This document shows positions 7,788-15,790 of a DNA stretch of 64,000 nt, in pieces. Both the position numbers and the translations under genes were made by a program. The first letter of the stretch is position 1. Each line of letters opens with the position of its first letter. The notes beneath the pieces were generated by a model, which worked only from the letters and a program-made list of their open reading frames with translations, had not been told where the DNA came from and did no database searches. This DNA comes from CAZEQK01 sp964514395 (GTDB taxonomy: Bacteria > Bacillota > Bacilli > Tepidibacillales > Tepidibacillaceae), in NCBI GenBank assembly GCA_964514395.1, contig CAZEQK010000006.1, positions 50,098 through 114,097 on the forward strand. Reading direction: 5' to 3'.

Positions 7788-8094
7788 GGGATAATGTTAA
7801 ATAATTTCTAGAAAGATTAGTCAAGTGAGATTTATTATTAGATGTTAGCTTCACAGATTGCTTAGATATTTCAACTTTACTATCTTCAACAATAAATTTT
7901 ACATCAAAATCTAAAATTCTATTGCCTGGTATTTTATTTAAATGCAATCCATAATATGGGTTTAATCCATCAAATGAAACATTCAAAAAATATGTTCTCT
8001 TAATAATAGGTGATATTAAATTCTCGATTTCTTCTAAAAATGGATTAACTACCTTTTCTAAAATATTTAATGTTTTTTGATAAGTGAATTTTTT
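7774..8094 (-). pseudogene. Start-less reading frame, probable gene remnant
   Basis: The frame is open for about 106 codons from just after a TAA at 8095-8097 to a stop at 7774, with protein-like content (LNILEKVVNPFLEEIENLI, LNPYYGLHLNKIPGNRIL). There is no ATG or GTG start with a ribosome site; the first TTG is at 7986. It converges on the 7614 frame and overlaps its end. Best read as the 3' part of a gene whose beginning was lost. Confidence 0.4.
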
Positions 8095-8196
8095 TTAACT
8101 ATATTCGATACTTTATTTTTTATACTTTAAAAAACGTATTTGCTAAAATTTATAAATTTGTGGTAATCTAATCGTAAATAGTCGACTTCAAGCACC

Positions 8197-8268
8197 ATAG
8201 AGTGCCAAACCTTTTAGAGCTCCTTAGAGGGCCAGTAATAACTGATCAATAGAGCGCCATAGAGCGCC
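8197..8268 (+). repeat. Five short direct repeats upstream of the integrase
   Basis: Copies of the decamer (A/T)TAGAGnNCC start at 8197, 8214, 8224, 8249 and 8259; the last two are identical and adjacent (ATAGAGCGCC). Spacings are 17, 10, 25 and 10 bases. Clustered direct repeats beside int are what integrase arm-type or excisionase sites look like; this role is inferred. Confidence 0.6.
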
Positions 8269-8280
8269 GATCATAACAAT

Positions 8281-8297
8281 CCATAGTAATACTATGG
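8281..8297. repeat. Small hairpin before the integrase
   Basis: CCATAG-TAATA-CTATGG lies about 37 bases before the int ribosome site. It could be a weak terminator, an attenuator or a protein site; nothing decides this. Confidence 0.4.
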
Positions 8298-8350
8298 TGT
8301 TTTGTTATAGATTGGGGCTTTTTTATTTTACTTAAAGGAGGACAATTCTA

Positions 8351-9505
8351 ATGGCATTTTACCGTAAACGAGGTACCAAATGGGAATATCGAGTTAGTTA
8401 CATAGACCGCAGAACCGGGAAGAAAAAAGAAGCATCAAAAGGTGGTTTTAATACAAAAAAAGAAGCTCAGTTAGCAGCTACTATAGCTGAATCTGAAATT
8501 GACTATTTTGGATTTAATGAAGATGGGAATGAAAAGGTAGAAAAATATTTTCAAGACTGGCTGGCAGTGTATAAAAAGCCACATGTGAAACCAATGACTT
8601 ATTCTGTTCAAGAAAGAAATGTAAGGTTAAATATTATTCCGCGTTGGGGAAATTACAAACTGAAAGAAATTACGCGTAACGATTATCAAAAGTGGATTAA
8701 TAAGTTAAGGGAACATTACAGCGAGGGAACAGTTCGCAGGATCCATAGCATTATGAGTAGTGCTATCAATGATGCCGTTCATGAATTTAATATCATGCGT
8801 GAAAATCCAATCCAGAGGATAAAAATACCAAAGGATAAAGATAAAACAAGCAAATTAAATTATTTTACTCGAGAGGAATTGGACAAGTTTTTAGCAACTG
8901 TAAAACAACCTGTTAAAAATGCTAAATATAAGCATTCAATTCAATACTTTGCTTTATTTACTATAATGGCTCGTACTGGTATGAGAATCGGTGAAGCACT
9001 GGCTCTTACCTGGGATGATATTGACTTCAATGCTAAAACATTATCAATAAGTAAAACGCTTGTTTATCCACTCAATTCAATACCTTATTTATCTACGCCT
9101 AAATCTAAAAAAAGCGAACGTATCATAAATCTCGATAATCAAACAGTTAAAGTAATAAAAGAGCATCGTGTAAACCAAAAAGAAGTTTATCTACGATATG
9201 TAAATTATGTGGCAACGACTAAAAATATTATATTTCACCAACAAGACGGTAGATGGCTTAGAACTAATGTAATGAGAGAATACTTCAAAGAAATTTGCAA
9301 ACGAGCAGACATTCCTGTGTTGTCACCTCATGCCCTAAGACATACTCATGCTGTTCATCTTCTAGAAGCTGGAGCAAATTTAAAATATGTATCTGAGCGA
9401 CTTGGACATGCTAGCGTAAAAGTCACTGCAGACACGTATTTACATGTTACAGAAAAGATTGAGGATAATGCATTAGAGCTCTATTCGAAATATGTTTCCA
9501 AATAA
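8351..9505 (+). CDS. int: Tyrosine recombinase, phage/ICE integrase
   Basis: A 384-residue integrase with all three domains: an N-terminal arm-binding domain (residues ~1-55, YRKRGTKWEYRVSYIDRRTGKK), a SAM-like core-binding domain (~65-150), and the catalytic domain with Arg in ARTGMRIGEAL, HALRHTHA (HxxR), HAS box (LGHAS) and Tyr in DTYLHV. AAAGGAGG is at 8334-8341. It ends 61 bases from the sufB stop codon. The gene looks intact, so the remnant might still be able to recombine if its partner site exists. Confidence 0.95.
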   Translation: MAFYRKRGTKWEYRVSYIDRRTGKKKEASKGGFNTKKEAQLAATIAESEIDYFGFNEDGNEKVEKYFQDWLAVYKKPHVKPMTYSVQERNVRLNIIPRWGNYKLKEITRNDYQKWINKLREHYSEGTVRRIHSIMSSAINDAVHEFNIMRENPIQRIKIPKDKDKTSKLNYFTREELDKFLATVKQPVKNAKYKHSIQYFALFTIMARTGMRIGEALALTWDDIDFNAKTLSISKTLVYPLNSIPYLSTPKSKKSERIINLDNQTVKVIKEHRVNQKEVYLRYVNYVATTKNIIFHQQDGRWLRTNVMREYFKEICKRADIPVLSPHALRHTHAVHLLEAGANLKYVSERLGHASVKVTADTYLHVTEKIEDNALELYSKYVSK

Positions 9506-9514
9506 AAAGCGGAC

Positions 9515-9540
9515 AAAAAGCGGGCAAATACACTGCCCGC
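9515..9540 (-). terminator. Terminator at the suf/int convergence
   Basis: GCGGGCA (9520-9526) and TGCCCGC (9534-9540) form a 7-bp stem. On the minus strand it is followed by TTTTTG, so it fits the end of the suf transcript. Confidence 0.65.
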
Positions 9541-9548
9541 CATTCATA

Positions 9549-9568
9549 AACCTTGATATATCAAGGTT
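9549..9568. repeat. 20-bp perfect palindrome over the sufB stop codon
   Basis: AACCTTGATATATCAAGGTT is a perfect palindrome covering the last two bases shared with the sufB stop. It sits exactly between int and sufB, where an attachment-site core would be expected; it could also be part of a terminator. Confidence 0.5.
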
Positions 9569-10967
9569 AACCAATGCTTCCTTCCATCTCAAACTTGATG
9601 AGACGATTCATTTCAACTGCATATTCCATTGGCAACTCTTTTGTAAATGGTTCAATGAAGCCCATGATAATCATTTGTGTAGCTTCCTCTTCCGTAATAC
9701 CACGACTCATTAAATAAAATAATTGATCCTCACTTACCTTACTTACAGTTGCTTCATGCTCTAAAGTAATGTTATTATTATGAACCTCATTACTTGGAAT
9801 GGTATCAGATTTAGATACCTCATCAAGTATTAAGGTATCACACTTAATATTAGCTTTTGAACCTTCTGAATTCTTACCAAAGCTTGCTAAACCACGATAT
9901 ACTGCATTACCACCGTGCTTACTTATCGACTTGGAAATAACAGTAGAGGTGCAATTAGGTGCTAAATGAACAACCTTAGCTCCAGCATCCTGTGTTTGAC
10001 CCTTACCAGCAACGGCAATGGATAAAACATTCGCTTTAGCTCTTGGCCCTTTCATAATAACCGCTGGATATTTCATAGTAACCTTACTACCAATATTTCC
10101 ATCTACCCATTCTACTGTTGCATCTTCTTCTGCCACAGCACGCTTAGTCACTAAATTATATATATTTGGCGCCCAGTTTTGAATGGTTGAATAACGTACA
10201 GTTGCACCTTTTTTCGCAATAATTTCAACAACGGCACTATGAAGGGAATTACTACTATATATAGGTGCTGTACAACCTTCTACATAATGAACAGATGCAC
10301 CTTCATCAGCAATAATTAAAGTACGTTCAAACTGCCCCATGTTTTCTGAATTAATACGGAAGTATGCTTGTAATGGAATATCTAGCTTTACTCCTTTTGG
10401 AACATAGATAAAACTACCACCAGACCAAACTGCACTATTAAGCGCTGCAAACTTATTGTCAGATGGTGGTATAACCGTACCAAAATGTTCCTTGAAAATC
10501 TCTGGGTGTTCCTTAAGAGCTGAATCTGTATCCATAAAGATAACACCAACATCTTCTAATTCCTTTTTCATACTATGATATACAACTTCAGATTCATACT
10601 GTGCAGATACACCAGACAACCATTTTTGTTCTGCCTCTGGAATACCTAATTTATCAAATGTATTTTTAATTTCTTCTGGGACCTCATCCCAAGATTTTTC
10701 CGATTTCTCTGATGGCTTTACATAATAAGTAATATCATTGAAGTTTAAATCACTTAAATCAGCACCCCATGATGGCATTGGATAACGATTAAATCGTTCA
10801 AGAGATTTAAGGCGAAAGTTAAGCATCCATTCAGGTTCGCCTTTTAATTTAGAAATTTCTTTAACTATTTTTGGAGTAAGGCCTTTATCTGATCTATATA
10901 AAGATACGTCTTTATCCCTAAAACCATATTGATACTCTTCAGCAATTTCAGGTCCTGCTTTAGCCAT
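9567..10967 (-). CDS. sufB: SufB, Fe-S cluster scaffold subunit
   Basis: A 466-residue SufB of the SufBC2D Fe-S assembly complex, the usual length in Firmicutes. It begins EIAEEYQYGFRDKDVSLYRS, as SufB does, and ends with EMNRLIKFEMEGSIG. The beta-helix core has the Cys-containing NCTSTVISKSISKHGG segment. AAAGGAGG precedes ATG 10967. It is last in the suf operon, and a mobile element is inserted directly after its stop without changing the C-terminus. Confidence 0.97.
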   Translation of the reverse strand: MAKAGPEIAEEYQYGFRDKDVSLYRSDKGLTPKIVKEISKLKGEPEWMLNFRLKSLERFNRYPMPSWGADLSDLNFNDITYYVKPSEKSEKSWDEVPEEIKNTFDKLGIPEAEQKWLSGVSAQYESEVVYHSMKKELEDVGVIFMDTDSALKEHPEIFKEHFGTVIPPSDNKFAALNSAVWSGGSFIYVPKGVKLDIPLQAYFRINSENMGQFERTLIIADEGASVHYVEGCTAPIYSSNSLHSAVVEIIAKKGATVRYSTIQNWAPNIYNLVTKRAVAEEDATVEWVDGNIGSKVTMKYPAVIMKGPRAKANVLSIAVAGKGQTQDAGAKVVHLAPNCTSTVISKSISKHGGNAVYRGLASFGKNSEGSKANIKCDTLILDEVSKSDTIPSNEVHNNNITLEHEATVSKVSEDQLFYLMSRGITEEEATQMIIMGFIEPFTKELPMEYAVEMNRLIKFEMEGSIG

Positions 10968-10981
10968 GATATATTCCTCCT

Positions 10982-11443
10982 TTATTTGTGAGTATGGTCA
11001 TTCCCATGATGATCGTGTTCATTTCCTTCCTTCACACCTTTTGCCATTGCCTTCCACGCAAGGGTAGCACATTTTATACGAGCTGGAAATTTACAAACAC
11101 CTTGTAACGCTTCAATATCTTCGAAATCATCCGTTTCAACATCTTCTCCAAGTAACATTTTCGAAAAACGATCAGCCAAATTCATTGCTTCTTCAACTGA
11201 CTTCCCTATGATAGCTTCAGTCATCATGGAAGCAGACGACATACTGATAGAACAGCCTTCCCCTCTAAACTTGGCATCTTGAATTTTTCCATTCTCAACC
11301 TTCATTTGCAGTTGAATCTGGTCACCACAGGTTGGATTTTTCAATTGAATAGTTGCATCTGCATCAGCTAATTCACCAATATTTCTTGGTTTTTGATAGT
11401 GATCCATAATAACGCGTCGATATAAATCATCTAGTGAAGACAT
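10982..11443 (-). CDS. sufU: SufU, sulfur-transfer partner of SufS
   Basis: A zinc-binding IscU-like protein that takes persulfide sulfur from SufS. It shows the family Cys ligands in NPTCGDQ, GEGCSISM and CKFPARIKCATLAW, plus the SufU-type insertion. The C-terminus is His-rich (NEHDHHGNDHTHK), which could bind metal. I chose ATG 11443 (AAAGGAG 10 bases upstream); a TTG at 11449 is only four bases from it. It overlaps the 3' end of sufS by 17 bases. Confidence 0.95.
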   Translation of the reverse strand: MSSLDDLYRRVIMDHYQKPRNIGELADADATIQLKNPTCGDQIQLQMKVENGKIQDAKFRGEGCSISMSSASMMTEAIIGKSVEEAMNLADRFSKMLLGEDVETDDFEDIEALQGVCKFPARIKCATLAWKAMAKGVKEGNEHDHHGNDHTHK

Positions 11444-12656
11444 GGCCAAAATACTCCTTTGCTTTTTTTAATCCTTCAACCAATCTATCTACTTCTTCTA
11501 ACGTATTGTAATAATAAAAGCTTGCTCTTGCTGTAGCAGAAACATCTAACCATTTCATTAATGGTTGTGCACAATGATGTCCAGCTCTCACAGCTATTCC
11601 AAATGAATCTAATATAGTTGCTAAATCATGCGGATGAATTCCATCTATATTAAAAGTAATTAAACTACTGTGATTTTCTTGAGGTCCATACATTGTAAAC
11701 CCTTCAACATTCTTCAATTTATCCATCGCATAGGCTACTAGCTCATGCTCATGCTGCTCAATATGATCTAACCCAACTGATTCTAGGAAATCAATTGCAG
11801 CTCCTAAACCAACAGCTCCAGCGATGATGGGAGTCCCACCTTCAAATTTCCAAGGTAGCTCCTTCCAAGTTGAATCATATAAATCAACAAAATCGATCAT
11901 TTCGCCACCAAACTCAACTGGCTCCATTTTCTCTAAAATGTCTTTTTTCCCATAAAGCACACCGATTCCAGTAGGTCCACTCATTTTATGACCAGAAAAT
12001 GCTAAAAAGTCACAATCCAAGTCCTGCACATCTACCTTCATATGAGGTACGCTTTGTGCCCCATCAACTAGAATTTTCGCTCCTACTGAGTGAGCAATTT
12101 TCGCAAATTCTTTTATCGGGTTTATCGTTCCAAGTACATTAGAAACATGGGTAATAGCTACCAACTTTGTTTGATCTGTAATCGTATTTTTAAAATCCTC
12201 AAGCTTAATCGTACCATCTGCTTGTAACGGTAAGTATTTTAGTGTTGCACCTGTGGCTTTTGCTACCTGTTGCCATGGGATTAGGTTACTATGATGTTCC
12301 ATCAAACTTATCACTATTTCGTCTCCTGCCTTTATAAAGGAACGTCCATAGCTATGAGCAACAAGGTTGATTGAAGTCGTAGTGCCTCTAGTAAAAATTA
12401 TCTCTTCCGTACTTTTTGCATGAATGAATTTTCTTACCTTTTCCCTTACACCTTCATAGGCATCAGTTGCCCATGTACCTAAGGTGTGCACGCCACGATG
12501 AACATTGGAGTTAATCGTACGATAATATTGATCAATCGCCTCAATAACCTGTAATGGTTTTTGAGCAGTAGCTGCGCTGTCTAAATAAACCAGCTGATGA
12601 TTATTCACTTGTTGATCTAAAATGGGAAACGCTTCCCTAACCTTAGAATCAATCAT
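11427..12656 (-). CDS. sufS: SufS cysteine desulfurase
   Basis: A 409-residue group II cysteine desulfurase (PLP enzyme) that frees sulfur from cysteine for Fe-S assembly. The PLP lysine is in FSGHKMSGPTGIG and the catalytic cysteine in RAGHHCAQPLM. The start (ATGA) overlaps the sufD stop by four bases, showing translational coupling. Confidence 0.97.
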   Translation of the reverse strand: MIDSKVREAFPILDQQVNNHQLVYLDSAATAQKPLQVIEAIDQYYRTINSNVHRGVHTLGTWATDAYEGVREKVRKFIHAKSTEEIIFTRGTTTSINLVAHSYGRSFIKAGDEIVISLMEHHSNLIPWQQVAKATGATLKYLPLQADGTIKLEDFKNTITDQTKLVAITHVSNVLGTINPIKEFAKIAHSVGAKILVDGAQSVPHMKVDVQDLDCDFLAFSGHKMSGPTGIGVLYGKKDILEKMEPVEFGGEMIDFVDLYDSTWKELPWKFEGGTPIIAGAVGLGAAIDFLESVGLDHIEQHEHELVAYAMDKLKNVEGFTMYGPQENHSSLITFNIDGIHPHDLATILDSFGIAVRAGHHCAQPLMKWLDVSATARASFYYYNTLEEVDRLVEGLKKAKEYFGHVFTR

Positions 12657-13954
12657 TTTGATAATTTCCTTTCGATTACATTTTCTAATTGCTCTTGTAA
12701 TCCCTCGATTGGAATTCTAGAGACAACAGGGCTTAAGAAACCATGGATGATTAAACGCTCAGCTTCTTCTTTCTTAATTCCTCTTGACATTAAATAATAT
12801 ATATCCTCTTTATTCACAGGACCGGCACTAGCTGCATGACCTGCTACCACATCATGTTCTTCAATTAATAATATTGGGTTTGCATCACCACGAGCTTCTT
12901 CACTCAACATTAAAATTTTCTCTGCTTGCTTTGCGTTAGCTTTTACAGCACCTTTTTCTATTTGAGTGATTCCATCAAAAATTCCAGTTGATTTATCTAA
13001 CATGACCCCATGAGAAAGGATACTACTATTTGTATGATCTCCCACATGAATAACCTTAGATACAAAATTAGTTTTTTGATTACCTGTTCCGATAAATATT
13101 GATTTCGTATCTACATTTGCTCCTGAATCCTTTAGTATACTTGTATTAGCGGATAAGGTATTTCCATCATTCATTTCACCAATTACCCATTCAATACTAC
13201 CATTTCTTTCCACCAATGCTTTTCTATAGGTATAATCATAAACATTCTTATTAAAATTATGAATCGTAGCATAGCGAACTCGAGCATTTTCTCCAACATA
13301 TACCTCAGACACTCCATTGTGTATGGGAGATATTGTAGTATCACTCGAAAAATAATGGTCTACATAGGTCACACTGCTGTTTTCTTCAGCGACAATTAAA
13401 ATGTGTGGCAATAATCCTGTTTTTTCTGCTAAGAATAATGATTGAACTGGAAAATCTACAACTACATTCTTAGGAATATATAGGAACACTCCACCATTCC
13501 ATAATGCTGTATGCAAAGTAATTAATTTATCATCTAATTTGATATCTTTCATAAAATACTTTTTAACAAGATCAGGGTAATTCTGCAATGCATCCATTAA
13601 ATCTGTATAAATAACACCCTGTTTCTTCAAGTTTCTTGAAACATCCTGGTAAATAACAGAAGAATCTTTCTGTACTAATACACTTCGTTCTTTTATGTTA
13701 GAAGCAATTACTGATTGCATAAACGCTGGAAGCTGCTCTGCTTTTTCCAGCTGTTGTTGCTCATCAATAGTAAAATCAAAATTATCTATATTCCAATTAT
13801 CTATTTTAATCTTTTCTACTTTCGGCAAAGGTGATTCTTTATATAAGCCAAGTGATTTTAGTCTTAATTCTAACATCCAATCAGGTTCACCTTTGTTCTT
13901 GGATAATTGGGTAATTAAACTTTTATCAAAACGAACATTCATGTCTACAGCCAT
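12653..13954 (-). CDS. sufD: SufD, Fe-S assembly subunit
   Basis: A 433-residue SufB/SufD-family protein; the C-terminal half holds the family block ARGDANPILLIEEHDVVAGH followed by YYLMSRGIKKEEAERLIIHGF. SufD pairs with SufB and SufC. It starts at ATG 13954, 21 bases after sufC, and overlaps sufS by four bases. Confidence 0.96.
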   Translation of the reverse strand: MAVDMNVRFDKSLITQLSKNKGEPDWMLELRLKSLGLYKESPLPKVEKIKIDNWNIDNFDFTIDEQQQLEKAEQLPAFMQSVIASNIKERSVLVQKDSSVIYQDVSRNLKKQGVIYTDLMDALQNYPDLVKKYFMKDIKLDDKLITLHTALWNGGVFLYIPKNVVVDFPVQSLFLAEKTGLLPHILIVAEENSSVTYVDHYFSSDTTISPIHNGVSEVYVGENARVRYATIHNFNKNVYDYTYRKALVERNGSIEWVIGEMNDGNTLSANTSILKDSGANVDTKSIFIGTGNQKTNFVSKVIHVGDHTNSSILSHGVMLDKSTGIFDGITQIEKGAVKANAKQAEKILMLSEEARGDANPILLIEEHDVVAGHAASAGPVNKEDIYYLMSRGIKKEEAERLIIHGFLSPVVSRIPIEGLQEQLENVIERKLSK

Positions 13955-13975
13955 TCATTATACCCCCTATCCAAA

Positions 13976-14761
13976 TTAAGCTCCTTGGCCAACAGTTTCA
14001 TCTTCGATACCCAGTTCTTCTTTAATCCAATCATAACCTTCAGCTTCCAATTTTTCTGCTAATTCTGGACCGCCGGAACGAACAATTTTTCCTTGCATCA
14101 TCACATGAACAAAGTCAGGCTTAATATAATTTAGAAGACGCTGATAATGGGTAATGATTAAAGTTCCCATTTCTGGATTCCTCATCTCGTTTACTCCATT
14201 TGATACGATTTTTAAAGCATCGATATCTAAACCAGAGTCAATTTCATCTAATATAGCAATATGTGGTTTTAACATCATCATTTGAAGTATTTCATTTCTT
14301 TTTTTCTCTCCACCTGAAAATCCTTCATTTACATATCTTTGAGAGAAAGTTTCATCCATATCAAGGAACTTCATTTTATCTTCCATTTCTCGTATAAACT
14401 TAATTAAAGATATTTCGTTTCCTTCTTCTCGTTTTGCATTAATACCGCTACGCATAAAATCTGCATTTGTTACTCCACTAATTTCACTTGGGTATTGCAT
14501 AGCAAGGAATAAACCTTTTCTTGCCCTTTCATCAGTAGCCATTTCTAATAAATCTTCATCATTTAGAGTCACAGACCCTGAATTCACATGATATTTTGGA
14601 TGCCCCATTAAAGAAGAAGCTAAAGTACTTTTACCTGTACCATTAGGTCCCATAATAACATGTACTTCTCCACCTTTTATTTCAAGGGACAAGCCCTTAA
14701 TAATTTCTTTCCCTTCAATAGATACATGAAGGTTATCAATAGAAAGCTTTGGTTGCGTCAT
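13976..14761 (-). CDS. sufC: SufC, ABC-type ATPase of the Suf complex
   Basis: A 261-residue soluble ABC ATPase. Walker A GPNGTGKST (residues ~36-44), the SufC-specific signature FSGGEKKRNEIL and Walker B HIAILDEIDSGLD are all present. It is the first gene of the operon sufC-D-S-U-B, the order usual in Firmicutes. Confidence 0.97.
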   Translation of the reverse strand: MTQPKLSIDNLHVSIEGKEIIKGLSLEIKGGEVHVIMGPNGTGKSTLASSLMGHPKYHVNSGSVTLNDEDLLEMATDERARKGLFLAMQYPSEISGVTNADFMRSGINAKREEGNEISLIKFIREMEDKMKFLDMDETFSQRYVNEGFSGGEKKRNEILQMMMLKPHIAILDEIDSGLDIDALKIVSNGVNEMRNPEMGTLIITHYQRLLNYIKPDFVHVMMQGKIVRSGGPELAEKLEAEGYDWIKEELGIEDETVGQGA

Positions 14762-14857
14762 TTAACATTCCTCCAATATAGAATTTAAATATAAAAACTA
14801 AATATAAATTTTTACCTATATATAGTTTTCCAATTTATCAATGTACCATCCATATAC

Positions 14858-14886
14858 ATTGTATAATCCCGACTAAATTAGTCAAG
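14858..14886 (-). promoter_or_regulatory. suf promoter overlapped by an IscR type-1-like box
   Basis: On the minus strand TTGACT (14880-14885), a 16-base spacer and TACAAT (14858-14863) form the promoter about 97 bases before sufC. Over the -35 lies CTTGACTAATTTAGTCGGG (14868-14886), which fits the core of the type-1 IscR consensus SYYGACTRWWWYAGTCRRS at all 19 positions. IscR-type Rrf2 proteins use this site for Fe-S-dependent repression in other bacteria. No Rrf2 gene is in the window. Confidence 0.7.
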
Positions 14887-14953
14887 ATTAAGTTTAGAAA
14901 AAAACAACAATATTTTGCTTTGTTCTCATTATATTAGATTTTATTAAATAAAT

Positions 14954-14987
14954 CAACATTACCACTATACTCATAGTGCTAATGTTG
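14954..14987. repeat. Strong hairpin upstream of the suf operon
   Basis: A 15-bp stem with one C-C mismatch and a 4-base loop (ACTC), in the 330-base gap between the suf promoter and the IS remnant. It has no adjacent T run on either side, so it is a poor terminator; apart from it and the suf promoter I see nothing else in this gap. Confidence 0.5.
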
Positions 14988-15078
14988 TAATATTGATTTT
15001 TTCCATATTACATATGATTGACACCCTTTACATATTACCTTTAAATGATATTTATTTCAAGCAGATTCATTTATGATA

Positions 15079-15681
15079 TTAAATCACGCAAATTTTCATT
15101 TTTTCCTCAAGTGTTAATTCTTCTTCCTCTTTTTTCCTTCCCCTTCGATCCTTTAAGGCATCTTCTCCACCAGATTCATATTTCTTCACCCATTGATAAA
15201 CTTGCTGATAAGATACCTGATGGGCTTCAGCAGTCTGATGATAATCCTGGTTGTGTGCAATACAGAATAATACAATTTCTATTCTCTCTCTCCAAGTAGT
15301 AGATCTTCCCTTTGTCATAGAATGGCTCAATCCTTGCGCCGTTGCGTTTATATTTCTGTGACCATTATACTTGTTCACCCATTTTTCCAAAACTGACCTA
15401 CTAGATATTTCATACTTTCTAATAACTTCATATGATGATAATTCTCCAGAAAGAAGGTCCTTAACAACTTTTTCCTTCAACTCTTTTGAATAGCTTTTCC
15501 ATGTTTTTGCTTCTTTCAAACCATTTATTCCATATCTCCCATAATTATATCTCCAGTTGTTAAAGGTATACTTAGAAATTTTGTGCTGAAAAACAACATC
15601 GTTGATTGAACTAACCCCGTCCTCATACATCTTAATTATTTGATATTTCTCTTCTGCAGTATATTTACTTCTTTTGGACAT
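15079..15681 (-). pseudogene. IS3-family OrfA, 3'-truncated
   Basis: 200 residues with two or three helix-turn-helix units (YTAEEKYQIIKMYEDG; SSYEVIRKYEISSRSVLEKW; HQTAEAHQVSYQQVYQWVKKY) and the RRGRKK segment that precedes the leucine zipper in this family. OrfA normally goes on with EMKKLKKENEYLRMEN-like zipper sequence and shifts into orfB; here it ends at LTLEEKMKI followed by three unrelated residues and a stop. It cannot mobilise itself without OrfB. Confidence 0.85.
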
Positions 15682-15741
15682 AAAAATACTCCTCTCTATG
15701 TGGTAGATTTTAAATCTGTCTACCTAAAGGGGAGCATATCA
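15091..15741 (-). mobile_element. Truncated IS3-family (IS150-like) element
   Basis: One end and most of orfA are present; orfB (the DDE transposase) and the other end are missing. The outer terminal repeat is at 15717-15741. The cut lies at about 15091, where OrfA similarity stops. Confidence 0.8.
15717..15741 (-). repeat. Terminal inverted repeat of the IS3-family remnant
   Basis: On the minus strand the end begins TGATATGCTCCCCTTTAGG and continues TAGACA, the typical form of IS150-group ends. The partner repeat is absent, so no target duplication can be read. Confidence 0.7.
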
Positions 15742-15790
15742 ATGAATAATCAATTAGTCTCTTCTTGTTTTTTAGTCCTATATTATTTTT

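Larger units (their letters stand above)
5789..9566. mobile_element. Decayed prophage or integrative element at the sufB 3' end
   Basis: The block holds a classic lysogeny module: tyrosine integrase at the outer edge, a CI-like XRE repressor in the same direction, a divergent Cro-like XRE gene with operators between them, then early genes (Com-like zinc finger, a small ORF, an HTH protein). The early region is cut off inside the HTH gene at about 5789, next to the 3' flank of the APC permease gene, and no replication, packaging, structural or conjugation genes remain. The integrase end abuts the stop codon of sufB. I found no matching left attachment repeat, in line with a large deletion. Confidence 0.75.

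Noticed and set aside
9492..9713. Plus-strand frame of 73 codons across int end and sufB tail
   Set aside because: It is antisense to the conserved sufB C-terminus, has no ribosome site and low-quality composition.
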